Both the position numbers and the translations under genes were made by a program. From Clostridiales bacterium (lineage in GTDB: Bacteria > Bacillota > Desulfotomaculia > Desulfotomaculales > VENG01), in NCBI GenBank assembly GCA_016278505.1, contig JADQBQ010000005.1:100771-151216 (forward strand): DNA of 50,446 nucleotides, in the 5' to 3' direction. Positions 8,693 to 16,394 of this stretch are shown one piece after another; the first letter of the stretch is position 1; each line of letters starts with the position of its first letter. Below the pieces are notes generated by a model. The model ran no database searches, was not told where the DNA came from, and worked only from the letters and a program-made list of their open reading frames with translations.

Positions 8693-9907
8693 CTATTTTT
8701 TCGCGGTTAAGTTTCTTAGAATAATAAAACCGACAACAATAACTGCTGCTACGGTGATAATATTAAGCATATTGCGCTTACTAGTTTCCTCTGCTGCATA
8801 CTTTTCGTTAATATTTTCACTGCCAGGGTTTATTTCCGGGAGATCATCCAAATCCACCAGATGAGCAAAACGGTTCAAATCGTAACGTGCAAACTCACTG
8901 CCGGGATTTCCGTACCAAAGATAATGATTTTCGTTGTTTAGATTAGCTAAAAGTGCAGGATACCTTCCCCTCACTTCTACCCCTTTCACATTAAGGGGCG
9001 GGCTATCCTGATTTTGAATTCGTATCTTAACATACCGGCCGACTCTTTCATGTACCGGTAAACTTATTTGGGACGCAGTGTAATCAGTCCAGCTGTAGTT
9101 AAATATCCTCCCTGAGCCAACTGCATACCATTCTTTTTTGTCGTAACTGTAATAACCCTCTATAACCCTGTCAAAATTATCATTGCTTACCTGTAAACTA
9201 ATGTCATTTACATAAATTCCTTTTACGCCCAGGTCAGCAATAATTTCAGAGGTTTTTGTTCCAGGGTCCTGCCGGTTGGATATTGTTTTTGCTTTAATTA
9301 AGCTAAAATCATTCTTTTTTTTCTGAATAAATCTCACTTTCACCTCTTTGATATCCAATGGCTCTTTGCCTTTACAGTCAATTTTAACCCGTACATAACG
9401 ATAGCTTGCAGGCGGGTAACTCACCTCGTTCTGTCCACTATTCCCTACCCTGAAAATCTTTGATTTAATGATGGTATCCCAATTCCGGTTATCGTTACTT
9501 CCTTCAATGAGGACATCCCGTAAATAATCATCTTTACTGGTTATTTCCAACATTATATTGTTATTAAGCCTGGCCGTCTGCTCCATATCGAGTGTTACGG
9601 CTGAGAATTCATTTTCTCTAACCACATCATTAATTATTTGCACAGGATAGGTTTCCACTGTGGAAGGTTCAACTTGAATAAGTTTGTAAGGCACCTCATC
9701 TCCCTGAGAAGAGACCAGTCTTAAGTCATTTAAGTCATTTTGACAATGTGTTAGCACCTCTTGATCCAGTCTAATTAAAGAAAACCCCTTCTTCTCCGGC
9801 TCAACTTTTTTATAGTACTGCCAGTTTTCCTTTTCAAAGTCAGCATGGGCGGGTGTAACCACTAAAAACATTATGGCGAAAGCGAGAACCAATATTTTTC
9901 TAATCAT
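8693..9907 (-). CDS. DUF3999 family envelope protein
   Basis: A 404-residue exported protein with a signal peptide (MIRKILVLAFAIMFLVVTPAHA) and the sequence FEKENWQYYKKVEPEKKGFS typical of DUF3999. Two beta-sandwich-like repeats follow (SNDNRNWDTI, YRYVRVKIDC and SNDNFDRVIEGYYS, GRYVKIRIQN), resembling F5/8-type carbohydrate- or surface-binding folds. A C-terminal membrane helix (MLNIITVAAVIVVGFIIL) ends in basic residues, so it is probably anchored with the bulk outside the cell. Its start overlaps the stop of the DUF2339 gene by 4 bp, the usual pairing for these families. Function is unknown. Confidence 0.8.
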   Translation of the reverse strand: MIRKILVLAFAIMFLVVTPAHADFEKENWQYYKKVEPEKKGFSLIRLDQEVLTHCQNDLNDLRLVSSQGDEVPYKLIQVEPSTVETYPVQIINDVVRENEFSAVTLDMEQTARLNNNIMLEITSKDDYLRDVLIEGSNDNRNWDTIIKSKIFRVGNSGQNEVSYPPASYRYVRVKIDCKGKEPLDIKEVKVRFIQKKKNDFSLIKAKTISNRQDPGTKTSEIIADLGVKGIYVNDISLQVSNDNFDRVIEGYYSYDKKEWYAVGSGRIFNYSWTDYTASQISLPVHERVGRYVKIRIQNQDSPPLNVKGVEVRGRYPALLANLNNENHYLWYGNPGSEFARYDLNRFAHLVDLDDLPEINPGSENINEKYAAEETSKRNMLNIITVAAVIVVGFIILRNLTAKK

Positions 9908-11616
9908 TTTTCCACCTTCTTTTCGTCCCTCTGATAAACAAACGAGACCCCAACTAAAATAGCGCCCATGATGAGTAAAATCATTACCCGCAGTGCCACA
10001 GTCAACATGGATAGATCTAAAAGGAGAATCTTACACAAAACTATGCCAAAAATCCCAAAAGAGATAAACCTAAAACCTTTATTATCTTTAATGACACCAA
10101 AAACAGTTAAGACTACAGCAATTGCCACCCAGGCCAGTGAAATAGCAAACCTCTCGTCAAAGCTCAGTTCAAAATAATTAATAACATTGATTACTTCCCA
10201 GCTTATATATTTCAATGTAAGTATGACTCCGTATACAGCTGCAGGCCATGCTATTTTCCGATCAACATGATTACTTCTATTAAACATGTAGTAGGTAAAG
10301 AAAAAGCCGGCAGTTATCAAGAGGAAACTTATGGAATAAGAATTGATAACGGGATACAGCTTCGATACATAAAGCGAAAATTGATACATAGAAGCCAGTA
10401 CCAAAACCGCCACACCGGATCTGGAAACCCAAATGTTTTCATTCTTTAGCCCTCCGTAAACCAGTACCAAAGCCTCTACTGCCCAGGCAATATTACACCA
10501 CTCCTTGTCCAATTGAAGCGGTATGGCAACGGTTACAAGGGTGAGCCCAATCCCCAGCATAGAGTAAAAAAGCTGGTTATCCCCCAACCCCCTTTTATGG
10601 AGCGTGAGACTTACCACCAGGTAAACTGATGCAAGTAAAACGGTAATCAAACCGTGCATATCGGAATACTTAAAGAGATTTTCAATGGTGGCGGTAATAA
10701 AGAACCCGGCATTAAGTGACATCAGCAGAATATCGGGTAAGGTTGTAGCCTTTTTGTGCCGAACATTATATAAGAAGGCCAACGCCCCAAAGATAACAAA
10801 ATATAGAACTAAAAATACCTGATTCATGTATGTATCGCTATACCCGCCTACATTATAGGCTGTATAAGCTAATGCTGTGCCTATAAAAGAAAGGAAGTTT
10901 AAAGAGCACCAGTTTTTATGAAAGGCCAGGTACAGTACAACAAAGTCCAGGATAGCTAAATAACTGAATAGAAACAGAGTATTTGAGCTATCACTACCTA
11001 TAAGGAAAGGTGACATAAAACCACCGAGGGTGGAAAGCACGGCCACTGCAAAGGCATCCTGCCTGACGGACAACAGCCCTCCGGCCACTGCAGTCAGCAC
11101 CAAAAGCCCCAGAGCAATCGCCGGGCTAAAAATGTCATACAAATTGGCAGCTGCGTAAGCAGTAAGATAAATAACTGCAATTCCTGCCCCCGTAAGCCCC
11201 TGGGAAAAAAAATGATACTTACGCTTCACTAACATATCTCCAGCAATCATTAAACCCATACCGGCTACCAAGCCAATAATAATTCTTCCTATTTCACCTA
11301 TCCACTGGTTATCAAAGGCATACTTTAAAAAGTAAGCAGTTCCGAACAATAAAATTACTATCCCTAAACGGTTTAGAACTTTACCTCCAATGAGTTGTTC
11401 CAGTCCTTCCTTGACAGAGAAATCTACTGCAGGAAAGCGTGTCTTTGGCTTATAATTATTCAGCTTGTCCTTAGGATTTGAGTTGTCTGCATTTATGTTA
11501 GTTTCTTCGTTAATTCCATTATCCTCTACCTTACCGGCAAGATAGTTCACCTTTGCCCTGAGTGCAGAAACTTCATTCTCCAAGTCTTGTAACCTTTCAA
11601 CTGTGTCTTTCTCCAC
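9904..11616 (-). CDS. DUF2339 polytopic membrane protein
   Basis: A 570-residue protein with a short coiled-coil N-terminus (VERLQDLENEVSALRAKVNYL), a linker, the conserved block LIGGKVLNRLGIVILLFGTAYFLKYAFDNQWIGE, quoted by its ends LIGGKVLNRLG and NQWIGE, and more than a dozen hydrophobic helices to the end. This is the DUF2339 architecture. It begins at GTG (11616); no convincing Shine-Dalgarno site was seen. It is translationally coupled to the DUF3999 gene, and the pair probably forms an envelope complex. Roles in cell-envelope or polysaccharide processes have been guessed from context elsewhere, but nothing here settles it. Confidence 0.85.
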   Translation of the reverse strand: MEKDTVERLQDLENEVSALRAKVNYLAGKVEDNGINEETNINADNSNPKDKLNNYKPKTRFPAVDFSVKEGLEQLIGGKVLNRLGIVILLFGTAYFLKYAFDNQWIGEIGRIIIGLVAGMGLMIAGDMLVKRKYHFFSQGLTGAGIAVIYLTAYAAANLYDIFSPAIALGLLVLTAVAGGLLSVRQDAFAVAVLSTLGGFMSPFLIGSDSSNTLFLFSYLAILDFVVLYLAFHKNWCSLNFLSFIGTALAYTAYNVGGYSDTYMNQVFLVLYFVIFGALAFLYNVRHKKATTLPDILLMSLNAGFFITATIENLFKYSDMHGLITVLLASVYLVVSLTLHKRGLGDNQLFYSMLGIGLTLVTVAIPLQLDKEWCNIAWAVEALVLVYGGLKNENIWVSRSGVAVLVLASMYQFSLYVSKLYPVINSYSISFLLITAGFFFTYYMFNRSNHVDRKIAWPAAVYGVILTLKYISWEVINVINYFELSFDERFAISLAWVAIAVVLTVFGVIKDNKGFRFISFGIFGIVLCKILLLDLSMLTVALRVMILLIMGAILVGVSFVYQRDEKKVEK

Positions 11617-11873
11617 GGGGGATCACCAACCTTTGAATTACTCTCATATGTTTTACCTGAGTTTACCACATCTTCAAACATTATGACAAAAAAAGCGCCC
11701 CCGGGAATTAACCGAACACAATAAAACTCGTCCCTGGCATCCTTTGATAGAAACAACGCCCCCGTTCTTCAGCCGGTTGCTGATTAAGGTGTCTCGTCAC
11801 CTTATGTGGAACATTAATTAGCCCCAAATAGTATAATGATATATCCAGCTTGATACGAAAGGATGTATCCCTT

Positions 11874-12317
11874 ATGCGCTTTTATTACGGCCAAAAGAAC
11901 GTGCTTAGAATACTGGATGAGGTAGAATTTTGGAAACAACAGGAACAGGAACACACTGTGGTTATCCGACAGATAACAGAGGGTCTAGAGCCCAAGTTCG
12001 TTAAGCTTTTGGAAGAATGGGAGCTTACATTAGCACAAACCGAAGCGGCAGCAGTAAGATATATAGAAGCTGTTATCAGATCCAATTACCATTTAAGCCC
12101 CGAACTAGAACAGCAAATAATTAGGTTTATAGATTTCAGCCTTAACCAATCCCGTAAGTTTGTCATTTTTTTGAATCAAATGTCTTTGGAAAGTCAAGCG
12201 GTGCGGCAAAGCCCGGTAACACAGGTAGTAATAAACCACATTCGCCGGGAATCAGAATATTTTATAGGCATCGTACAGGCATTTTTGAATGTTACCGGGA
12301 CCACCGGCACGGGATAA
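11874..12317 (+). CDS. DUF2935-like four-helix-bundle protein
   Basis: A 147-residue helical protein starting MRFYYGQKNVLRILDEVEFW. The opening LDEVEFWKQQEQEHTVVIRQ resembles DUF2935, a clostridial family of ferritin- or hemerythrin-like helical bundles, of which this would be a single-repeat member. The glutamates and histidines (ExxxxE, EHT) might hint at metal binding, but that is inference. I chose the ATG at 11874 because AAAGGATG lies upstream; a TTG eight codons earlier is an alternative. A TATAAT at 11832-11837 may be its -10. It is convergent with the NCS2 permease gene. Confidence 0.55.
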   Translation: MRFYYGQKNVLRILDEVEFWKQQEQEHTVVIRQITEGLEPKFVKLLEEWELTLAQTEAAAVRYIEAVIRSNYHLSPELEQQIIRFIDFSLNQSRKFVIFLNQMSLESQAVRQSPVTQVVINHIRRESEYFIGIVQAFLNVTGTTGTG

Positions 12318-12392
12318 TTAGGTGGAGATGGTCTTGAGTCATTGGTAAACTTTTTAATTTTTATTTGAGCAACCTGTCTTCTTGTTTAGCAG

Positions 12393-13676
12393 CTATTTTT
12401 CCGGATAAATTATGTGCTCCATAATCAAAACAGTTAATACCCCTACCACAAAGCCGTTTCCCCAAATGGGTCTAACCATGTCAGGAAAGGTATTTAATAC
12501 ACTAACCGGCAAAAAAGAAATAATTATACTGAGCATCACCGGCAGCCCCATAACAAGACCACTTTCAAACTTAAACTCGCTCATAGAACTGAATAATACC
12601 ATTAATCCTGCCGATATCTGTGAACACAGTATATAAAGTAGAGTGGTCCCAATAATCACGGCAGGTATGCCGCCAATAAAAGCAATTACACCTGGCAAAA
12701 AGGATAGTATTAATAGTCCAAGGCCGGCAGGTATAAGTGTGAATCTGGAAGCATTGCCGGTGGAAGCAATTACCCCTGGACTCAGCGAAAAGTTAACCGG
12801 ACCAATGACACCCAAAAGACCTGACAAAGCATTCGCCAGCCCGGTAAAAGATATCCCTCTGCTAATACGTTTTGGCATATCACCTGGTTTAGTTAATGCA
12901 CCTACAGACTGAATTGAACCCAGATCGTTTACGGAAAGGGCCAGAAAGCAAAATAAAAACGCAATCAGTACACCGGGTGCTAATTTAAAATTAAAATACA
13001 GATTTCTTGTAAAAGTTGCTATCGATGTAAAATCAGAGGCCTGCCCCATCCATTGGTATTGGGGAAAAATAACTAAGTACAATATACTTCCGATTATTAT
13101 TGTCCATATAATGAGGGTCGATTTCCAAATACCCACTAAGTATCTATTAGCTACAAACATAGAGATAACAAGCACCAGTGCAAAGCACAGGTTTAGCAAT
13201 GGTGACCCCGCTGCTTTGGAACTGATAATTAAATTCATAATAGTTGGGGTAAGAGTGAAAGCAATCAAGACCAATATGGTTGCCACTACCCTGGATGTAA
13301 ATAGTTGCTTTAAATATCCAAACAACCCGGTAATACTTAATGTAGTTAAAATAATTCCTCCGGCAAAAATAGAAGAATAAACTGCGTTCACATCACTCCC
13401 CTGGCTTGCCACTATCCCCACCAGTAAAACCGAGGCGGGACCAATGATGAGTGGAAGGCGGTGCCCCCATAGTAACTGAACCAGAAGGGCGGAAGCCGTC
13501 ACAAAAAATAGTTTCTGTAAGTATATTACCTGGTCTACGGCATCGCTAAAATGTAGGGCGGCCACCACTTTGCCTATTATTACTATGGTTGGGACGGCTA
13601 TAGCCAGCCACTGCAAACCGAACAATACCAGTTCCCCCAAAGGTGGAATATCGTCCACACCGTACCTGAATTTCAT
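12393..13676 (-). CDS. NCS2 family uracil/xanthine permease
   Basis: A polytopic permease of about 427 residues. It has some 13 hydrophobic helices and starts MKFRYGVDDIPPLGELVLFGLQWL, the conserved N-terminus of nucleobase-cation symporter-2 proteins (uracil, xanthine or purine uptake). The signature-like segment FCFLALSVNDLGSIQSVG with the conserved polar residues, and the motif GLANALSGLLGVIGPVNFSLSPG, fit the substrate-binding halves. I prefer the ATG at 13676 because GAGGTGG is properly placed for it; an upstream GTG overlaps that site. It is divergent from the preQ1-controlled YhhQ transporter. No purine riboswitch was seen. The exact substrate is uncertain. Confidence 0.85.
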   Translation of the reverse strand: MKFRYGVDDIPPLGELVLFGLQWLAIAVPTIVIIGKVVAALHFSDAVDQVIYLQKLFFVTASALLVQLLWGHRLPLIIGPASVLLVGIVASQGSDVNAVYSSIFAGGIILTTLSITGLFGYLKQLFTSRVVATILVLIAFTLTPTIMNLIISSKAAGSPLLNLCFALVLVISMFVANRYLVGIWKSTLIIWTIIIGSILYLVIFPQYQWMGQASDFTSIATFTRNLYFNFKLAPGVLIAFLFCFLALSVNDLGSIQSVGALTKPGDMPKRISRGISFTGLANALSGLLGVIGPVNFSLSPGVIASTGNASRFTLIPAGLGLLILSFLPGVIAFIGGIPAVIIGTTLLYILCSQISAGLMVLFSSMSEFKFESGLVMGLPVMLSIIISFLPVSVLNTFPDMVRPIWGNGFVVGVLTVLIMEHIIYPEK

Positions 13677-13771
13677 ATTTTGGTACACCACCTCATCAGA
13701 TATTTGTACAAAACTATAGCGAATTATATAATTTCACTTTATAATATACAAGTCAGCAACATATCAATATC

Positions 13772-13809
13772 ACCCGGTCGCAGACACCCGGGTTAAAAAA
13801 ACGAGGAGG
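13772..13809 (+). ncRNA. preQ1 class I riboswitch
   Basis: ACCCGG pairs with CCGGGT around the loop TCGCAGACAC and is followed by TAAAAAAACGAGGAGG. This matches the minimal preQ1-I aptamer: hairpin, C-containing loop, and an A-rich tail whose end pairs back with the loop. The tail contains the GAGGAGG ribosome-binding site of the next gene, so preQ1 binding should block translation. Its target is a YhhQ-type queuosine-precursor transporter, as expected. Confidence 0.9.
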
Positions 13810-13817
13810 CATTTTAA

Positions 13818-14510
13818 TTGCGCTTATTTCCTTTGGTAATGTCGGCATTTGTTACCGTGCTGCTGGTGTCTAACACAGTTGCGGTAAAAGTAACCCATAT
13901 CGGTCCGTTTTACTTCGACGGTGCCACCATTCTTTTCCCCCTTGCATATATCTTTGGGGACATATTGACAGAAGTGTATGGATACAAAAGAAGCAGAATT
14001 GTGGTATGGACAGGTTTTGCTGCCTGTGCGTTCATGTCGTTTATCTATTGGTTAGTTGGAGTATTACCTGCAGCGGGAGACTGGAGCGGACAAAGCGCGT
14101 ATATTACCATATTGGGACAAATACCGCGCATTGTAATTGCCAGTTTAATCGCGTATTCTTGTGGAGAGTTCGTAAACGCCTATATACTAGCCAAAATGAA
14201 AATAGCAACCAAAGGTAAACACTTGTGGACACGAACTGTAGGGTCCACTTTCGTAGGTCAGGGAGTTGATACAGTAATATTTGTTACAATTGCCTTTGCA
14301 GGAATTATCCCCGGCCAATTATTATGGTACATGATGGTATCAAATTATATTTTTAAAACAAGCTGTGAGGTTTTAGCAACCCCGGCTACATATGCCGCGG
14401 TAGGCTTTTTGAAGAGAACCGAGCAAGTTGATTGTTACGATACGCATACTAATTTTAACCCGTTTAAATTTTCCTTAAGAGATTTGGAAGGCTACACTGC
14501 CAACCGGTAA
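13818..14510 (+). CDS. yhhQ: Queuosine precursor transporter, YhhQ family
   Basis: A 230-residue integral membrane protein with about six helices and the family hallmarks PFYFDGATILFPLAYIFGD, ILTEVYGYKRSR and GSTFVGQGVDTVIFVTIAF. YhhQ-type proteins import queuosine precursors (preQ0/preQ1) used for modifying the wobble base of tRNA. The TTG start at 13818 is 8 nt after GAGGAGG. That site is part of the preQ1-I aptamer directly upstream, so expression should fall when preQ1 is plentiful. The riboswitch and the protein family support each other strongly. Confidence 0.93.
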   Translation: MRLFPLVMSAFVTVLLVSNTVAVKVTHIGPFYFDGATILFPLAYIFGDILTEVYGYKRSRIVVWTGFAACAFMSFIYWLVGVLPAAGDWSGQSAYITILGQIPRIVIASLIAYSCGEFVNAYILAKMKIATKGKHLWTRTVGSTFVGQGVDTVIFVTIAFAGIIPGQLLWYMMVSNYIFKTSCEVLATPATYAAVGFLKRTEQVDCYDTHTNFNPFKFSLRDLEGYTANR

Positions 14511-14555
14511 CACCGGTATGCAAACATCTTTTTATCTAGCAGGTGATAAGCATTG

Positions 14556-14981
14556 ATGTATACTCCTTCCACTAAAAATTTTACGTCGCGGGTTTCCCTC
14601 TTTATTTGGCTGGCTATCTTTATAGTAGCTTTATTTACCGGCTGCTCTGCTGAAGTTGCCACAAATGATTATCAAAATATTAATTCAGAGAAGCTTTTAT
14701 CCATTCTTCAAAATGAAGACAGCTTCATACTGATGGATGTGAGGGAACCGGGAGAGCTGCTGGAAACGGGTATTATCCCTGGTGCCATTAATAAACCTGT
14801 AAAAAAGGTTAAAAAGGAATTCAGTACCCTTCCCCGAAAAGGCAAGCTGATTATTTATTGCCGAACAGGTAACCGAAGTGCCTATATAGCTAAATTTCTG
14901 GCAGATAAGGGCTTTGAAAATATCTATAATCTTAAAGACGGTATCGTTGGTTGGCCATATAAAAAGGCGGGTTGGAAGTAA
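14556..14981 (+). CDS. Rhodanese-domain lipoprotein
   Basis: A 141-residue protein with a positively charged N-terminus, a hydrophobic segment and the lipobox LFTGC, followed by a single rhodanese domain. The active-site loop is CRTGNRSA with the catalytic cysteine (about residue 107), preceded by LMDVREPGELLETGIIPGA, the standard rhodanese entry motif. It probably handles sulfane sulfur or a redox thiol on the outer face of the membrane. AGGTG lies 10 nt before the ATG; a TTG one codon earlier would also fit. It follows the YhhQ gene on the same strand without a strong terminator between them. Confidence 0.88.
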   Translation: MYTPSTKNFTSRVSLFIWLAIFIVALFTGCSAEVATNDYQNINSEKLLSILQNEDSFILMDVREPGELLETGIIPGAINKPVKKVKKEFSTLPRKGKLIIYCRTGNRSAYIAKFLADKGFENIYNLKDGIVGWPYKKAGWK

Positions 14982-15099
14982 TCTGCCGGTGTACGGAGTT
15001 GTTTTTGAAGAATACATTTATGGTACTTGCGTTTTACATGCAACTATAATATACTTAATCCAAATTTTAAAGAGGACAATATCTTTTACATTTCATCTT

Positions 15100-15459
15100 A
15101 TGAAAATAATATCTAAAGGGCAGTTAGAAGATCAGATATCAAAAAATTTTATCCAGTTTGAGCGTGAATTTCTTGGCCGCGGACCGGTTAATGTTAAGAC
15201 CGATATCATTAGGGACATGATTTTGATTACACTGCAAGGTGTGTTAACCAAGGCGGAAATAGAGCTCGCTAAAGATCTGGATGGAATTTTAATGGTAAAG
15301 TCAATGCGCTCAAAGTTACTTGAAAACGGTAAACACTATGTTGCAAAAATGATAAACGAAGTTACCGGTAGTAACATAGTTAGTTTGCATACGGACATTA
15401 GCACGAGAAGTGGAGAAAGAGTAATATTAATAAAAATAGATAAGGTTTTGTTTGGTTGA
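15100..15459 (+). CDS. MpsC/DUF2294 family protein
   Basis: A 119-residue soluble protein: MKIISKGQLEDQISKNFIQF, then EREFLGRGPVNVKTDIIRDM and ILITLQGVLTKAEIELAKD. The GRGP plus VKTDI...DMILITLQGVLT pattern is typical of DUF2294 (PF10057, now named MpsC after the membrane-potential/bicarbonate system of staphylococci). The start is set by the conserved N-terminus; the nearest AGAGGA lies over 20 nt upstream, so initiation is weak or another start is used. It is followed by a strong terminator and then by a beta-carbonic-anhydrase-like gene. The inorganic-carbon connection is inferred; no MpsA/MpsB partners are in the window. Confidence 0.7.
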   Translation: MKIISKGQLEDQISKNFIQFEREFLGRGPVNVKTDIIRDMILITLQGVLTKAEIELAKDLDGILMVKSMRSKLLENGKHYVAKMINEVTGSNIVSLHTDISTRSGERVILIKIDKVLFG

Positions 15460-15494
15460 TTCTTAAAAGGACATTTATGTCAGTTTGGAATATA

Positions 15495-15528
15495 CCAACT
15501 CTTCTTTTTATGAAGGGTTGGTTTTTTT
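15495..15528 (+). terminator. Rho-independent terminator after DUF2294 gene
   Basis: CCAACTCTTC and GAAGGGTTGG form a 10-bp stem with one G-T pair around a seven-base loop, followed by seven T. Confidence 0.88.
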
Positions 15529-15553
15529 ATTTTTAAAATTGGGGGGGGAAATA

Positions 15554-16012
15554 ATGATAGGATGTAAAAACCTTGTTATTATGTGTATGGACTTCCGGTT
15601 TCAGATTTCAATATATTCATGGCTGAAACACCGGGGGGTTTTTGGGAACTGTGATGTAATATCAGTCGCGGGATCTTCTTTAAATTTGCTTCATGATGCG
15701 GAGCCCAAAACCTTTATATTAAACCAAATTGACCTGGCACATAAAAAGCACGGTATAGATAAAATATTAATATTTCATCACGAAGACTGTGCTGCCGTAA
15801 GTGGTACCCCGATGGATACTGAAGAACAGATTAGATTTCATCATGAAAAAATGAATCTGGCTGAAAAAGTTATTGTTAGTTATCTCCCCAACGTTACGGT
15901 TAATAAATACTTCATAAGTCACAAAGGGCAGTTTTACCCTTCTATAGTAGAACATCCAAATTCCGCCAGTACAAGAACATCGATAAAAAACAGCAATGCA
16001 CTTAGGGTCTAA
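15554..16012 (+). CDS. Beta-carbonic-anhydrase-like protein
   Basis: A compact 152-residue protein starting MIGCKNLVIMCMDFRFQISI. It has the beta-class zinc pattern: CMDFR (Cys-x-Asp-x-Arg, about residues 10-14) and HHEDC (His-x-x-Cys, about 75-79), with VISVAGSSLNLL between them in the place of the usual GNAG region. It is shorter than classical beta-CAs. Activity is therefore plausible but unproven. A very G-rich ribosome-binding site precedes the ATG at 15554. It follows the MpsC-like gene after a terminator. Its 3' end overlaps the convergent broken coat-like gene by 11 bp. Confidence 0.7.
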   Translation: MIGCKNLVIMCMDFRFQISIYSWLKHRGVFGNCDVISVAGSSLNLLHDAEPKTFILNQIDLAHKKHGIDKILIFHHEDCAAVSGTPMDTEEQIRFHHEKMNLAEKVIVSYLPNVTVNKYFISHKGQFYPSIVEHPNSASTRTSIKNSNALRV

Positions 16013-16243
16013 ATGTAGGAATCTCATTTAAATAGCCTTTTAGCTTACCGTACTCAAAAAGTTTGTCCATGAGTTCCATTTCTTCTTTAAGAAAACCTCT
16101 AAACAGTTCCCGGATAGTTGATGTTGGGACTGATTAAAATTGTTGGTATACAGAAGTAAAGAATGTCTTATTCCATCAAATATCTGCCTAAAAATAGTTT
16201 GGTCGGTAATGGCGTTTACATCCAAATTAATGTATAAAAGCAT
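16002..16243 (-). pseudogene. Frameshifted CotF/DUF3231-like coat-type four-helix fragment
   Basis: From the ATG at 16243 the frame reads MLLYINLDVNAITDQTIF then RQIFDGIRHSLLLYTNNFNQ. Near 16120 homology-like coding moves to another frame, which reads STIRELFRGFLKEEMELMDK then LFEYGKLKGYLNEIPTFRP and stops at 16002. The joined protein of about 80 residues resembles half of a CotF-type spore-coat helical bundle. Its tail (YGKLKGYLN) matches the end of the intact DUF3231 protein at 37308-38294 (LGKLKGWLN). A one-base frameshift is the simplest explanation. It could be a sequencing error. Confidence 0.55.
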
Positions 16244-16267
16244 ACCTTGCCTATATATGGCAAGGTA
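16243..16267. promoter_or_regulatory. Inverted repeat near the RND operon leader
   Basis: TACCTTGCC, spacer TATATAT, GGCAAGGTA: perfect 9-bp arms. It covers the start codon of the coat-like pseudogene on the minus strand and lies about 130 bp upstream of the efflux operon, so it may be an operator for either. A second small inverted repeat (TTAGT-N5-ACTAA) is at 16296-16310, and a TATAAT is at 16322-16327. Confidence 0.4.
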
Positions 16268-16394
16268 AATTTCCCTAAAGTAAAAATAAAATTTATTAGT
16301 GTCTTACTAAAAAATGTATATTATAATGATTAATAATCTAAGGAATCATATTATACGGTTGTTAAAGCATAGCCGGCACAATGGGAGTGAAAAA

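Noticed and set aside
11547-11756. Minus-strand frame of 69 codons covering the DUF2339 start
   Set aside because: Overlaps the real gene start in another frame and has no domain or RBS.
11786-11803. Small hairpin AAGGTG-TCTCGT-CACCTT before the DUF2935 gene
   Set aside because: Six base pairs only, without a T run or known leader motif.
15022-15050. TATAAT at 15045 as promoter of the DUF2294 gene
   Set aside because: The only TTG-like -35 is 12 bp away, too close; no acceptable -35 at 16-18 bp.
14914-15099. Upstream extension of the DUF2294 frame by 62 codons
   Set aside because: It would overlap the rhodanese gene and lacks conserved residues; the family N-terminus begins at 15100.
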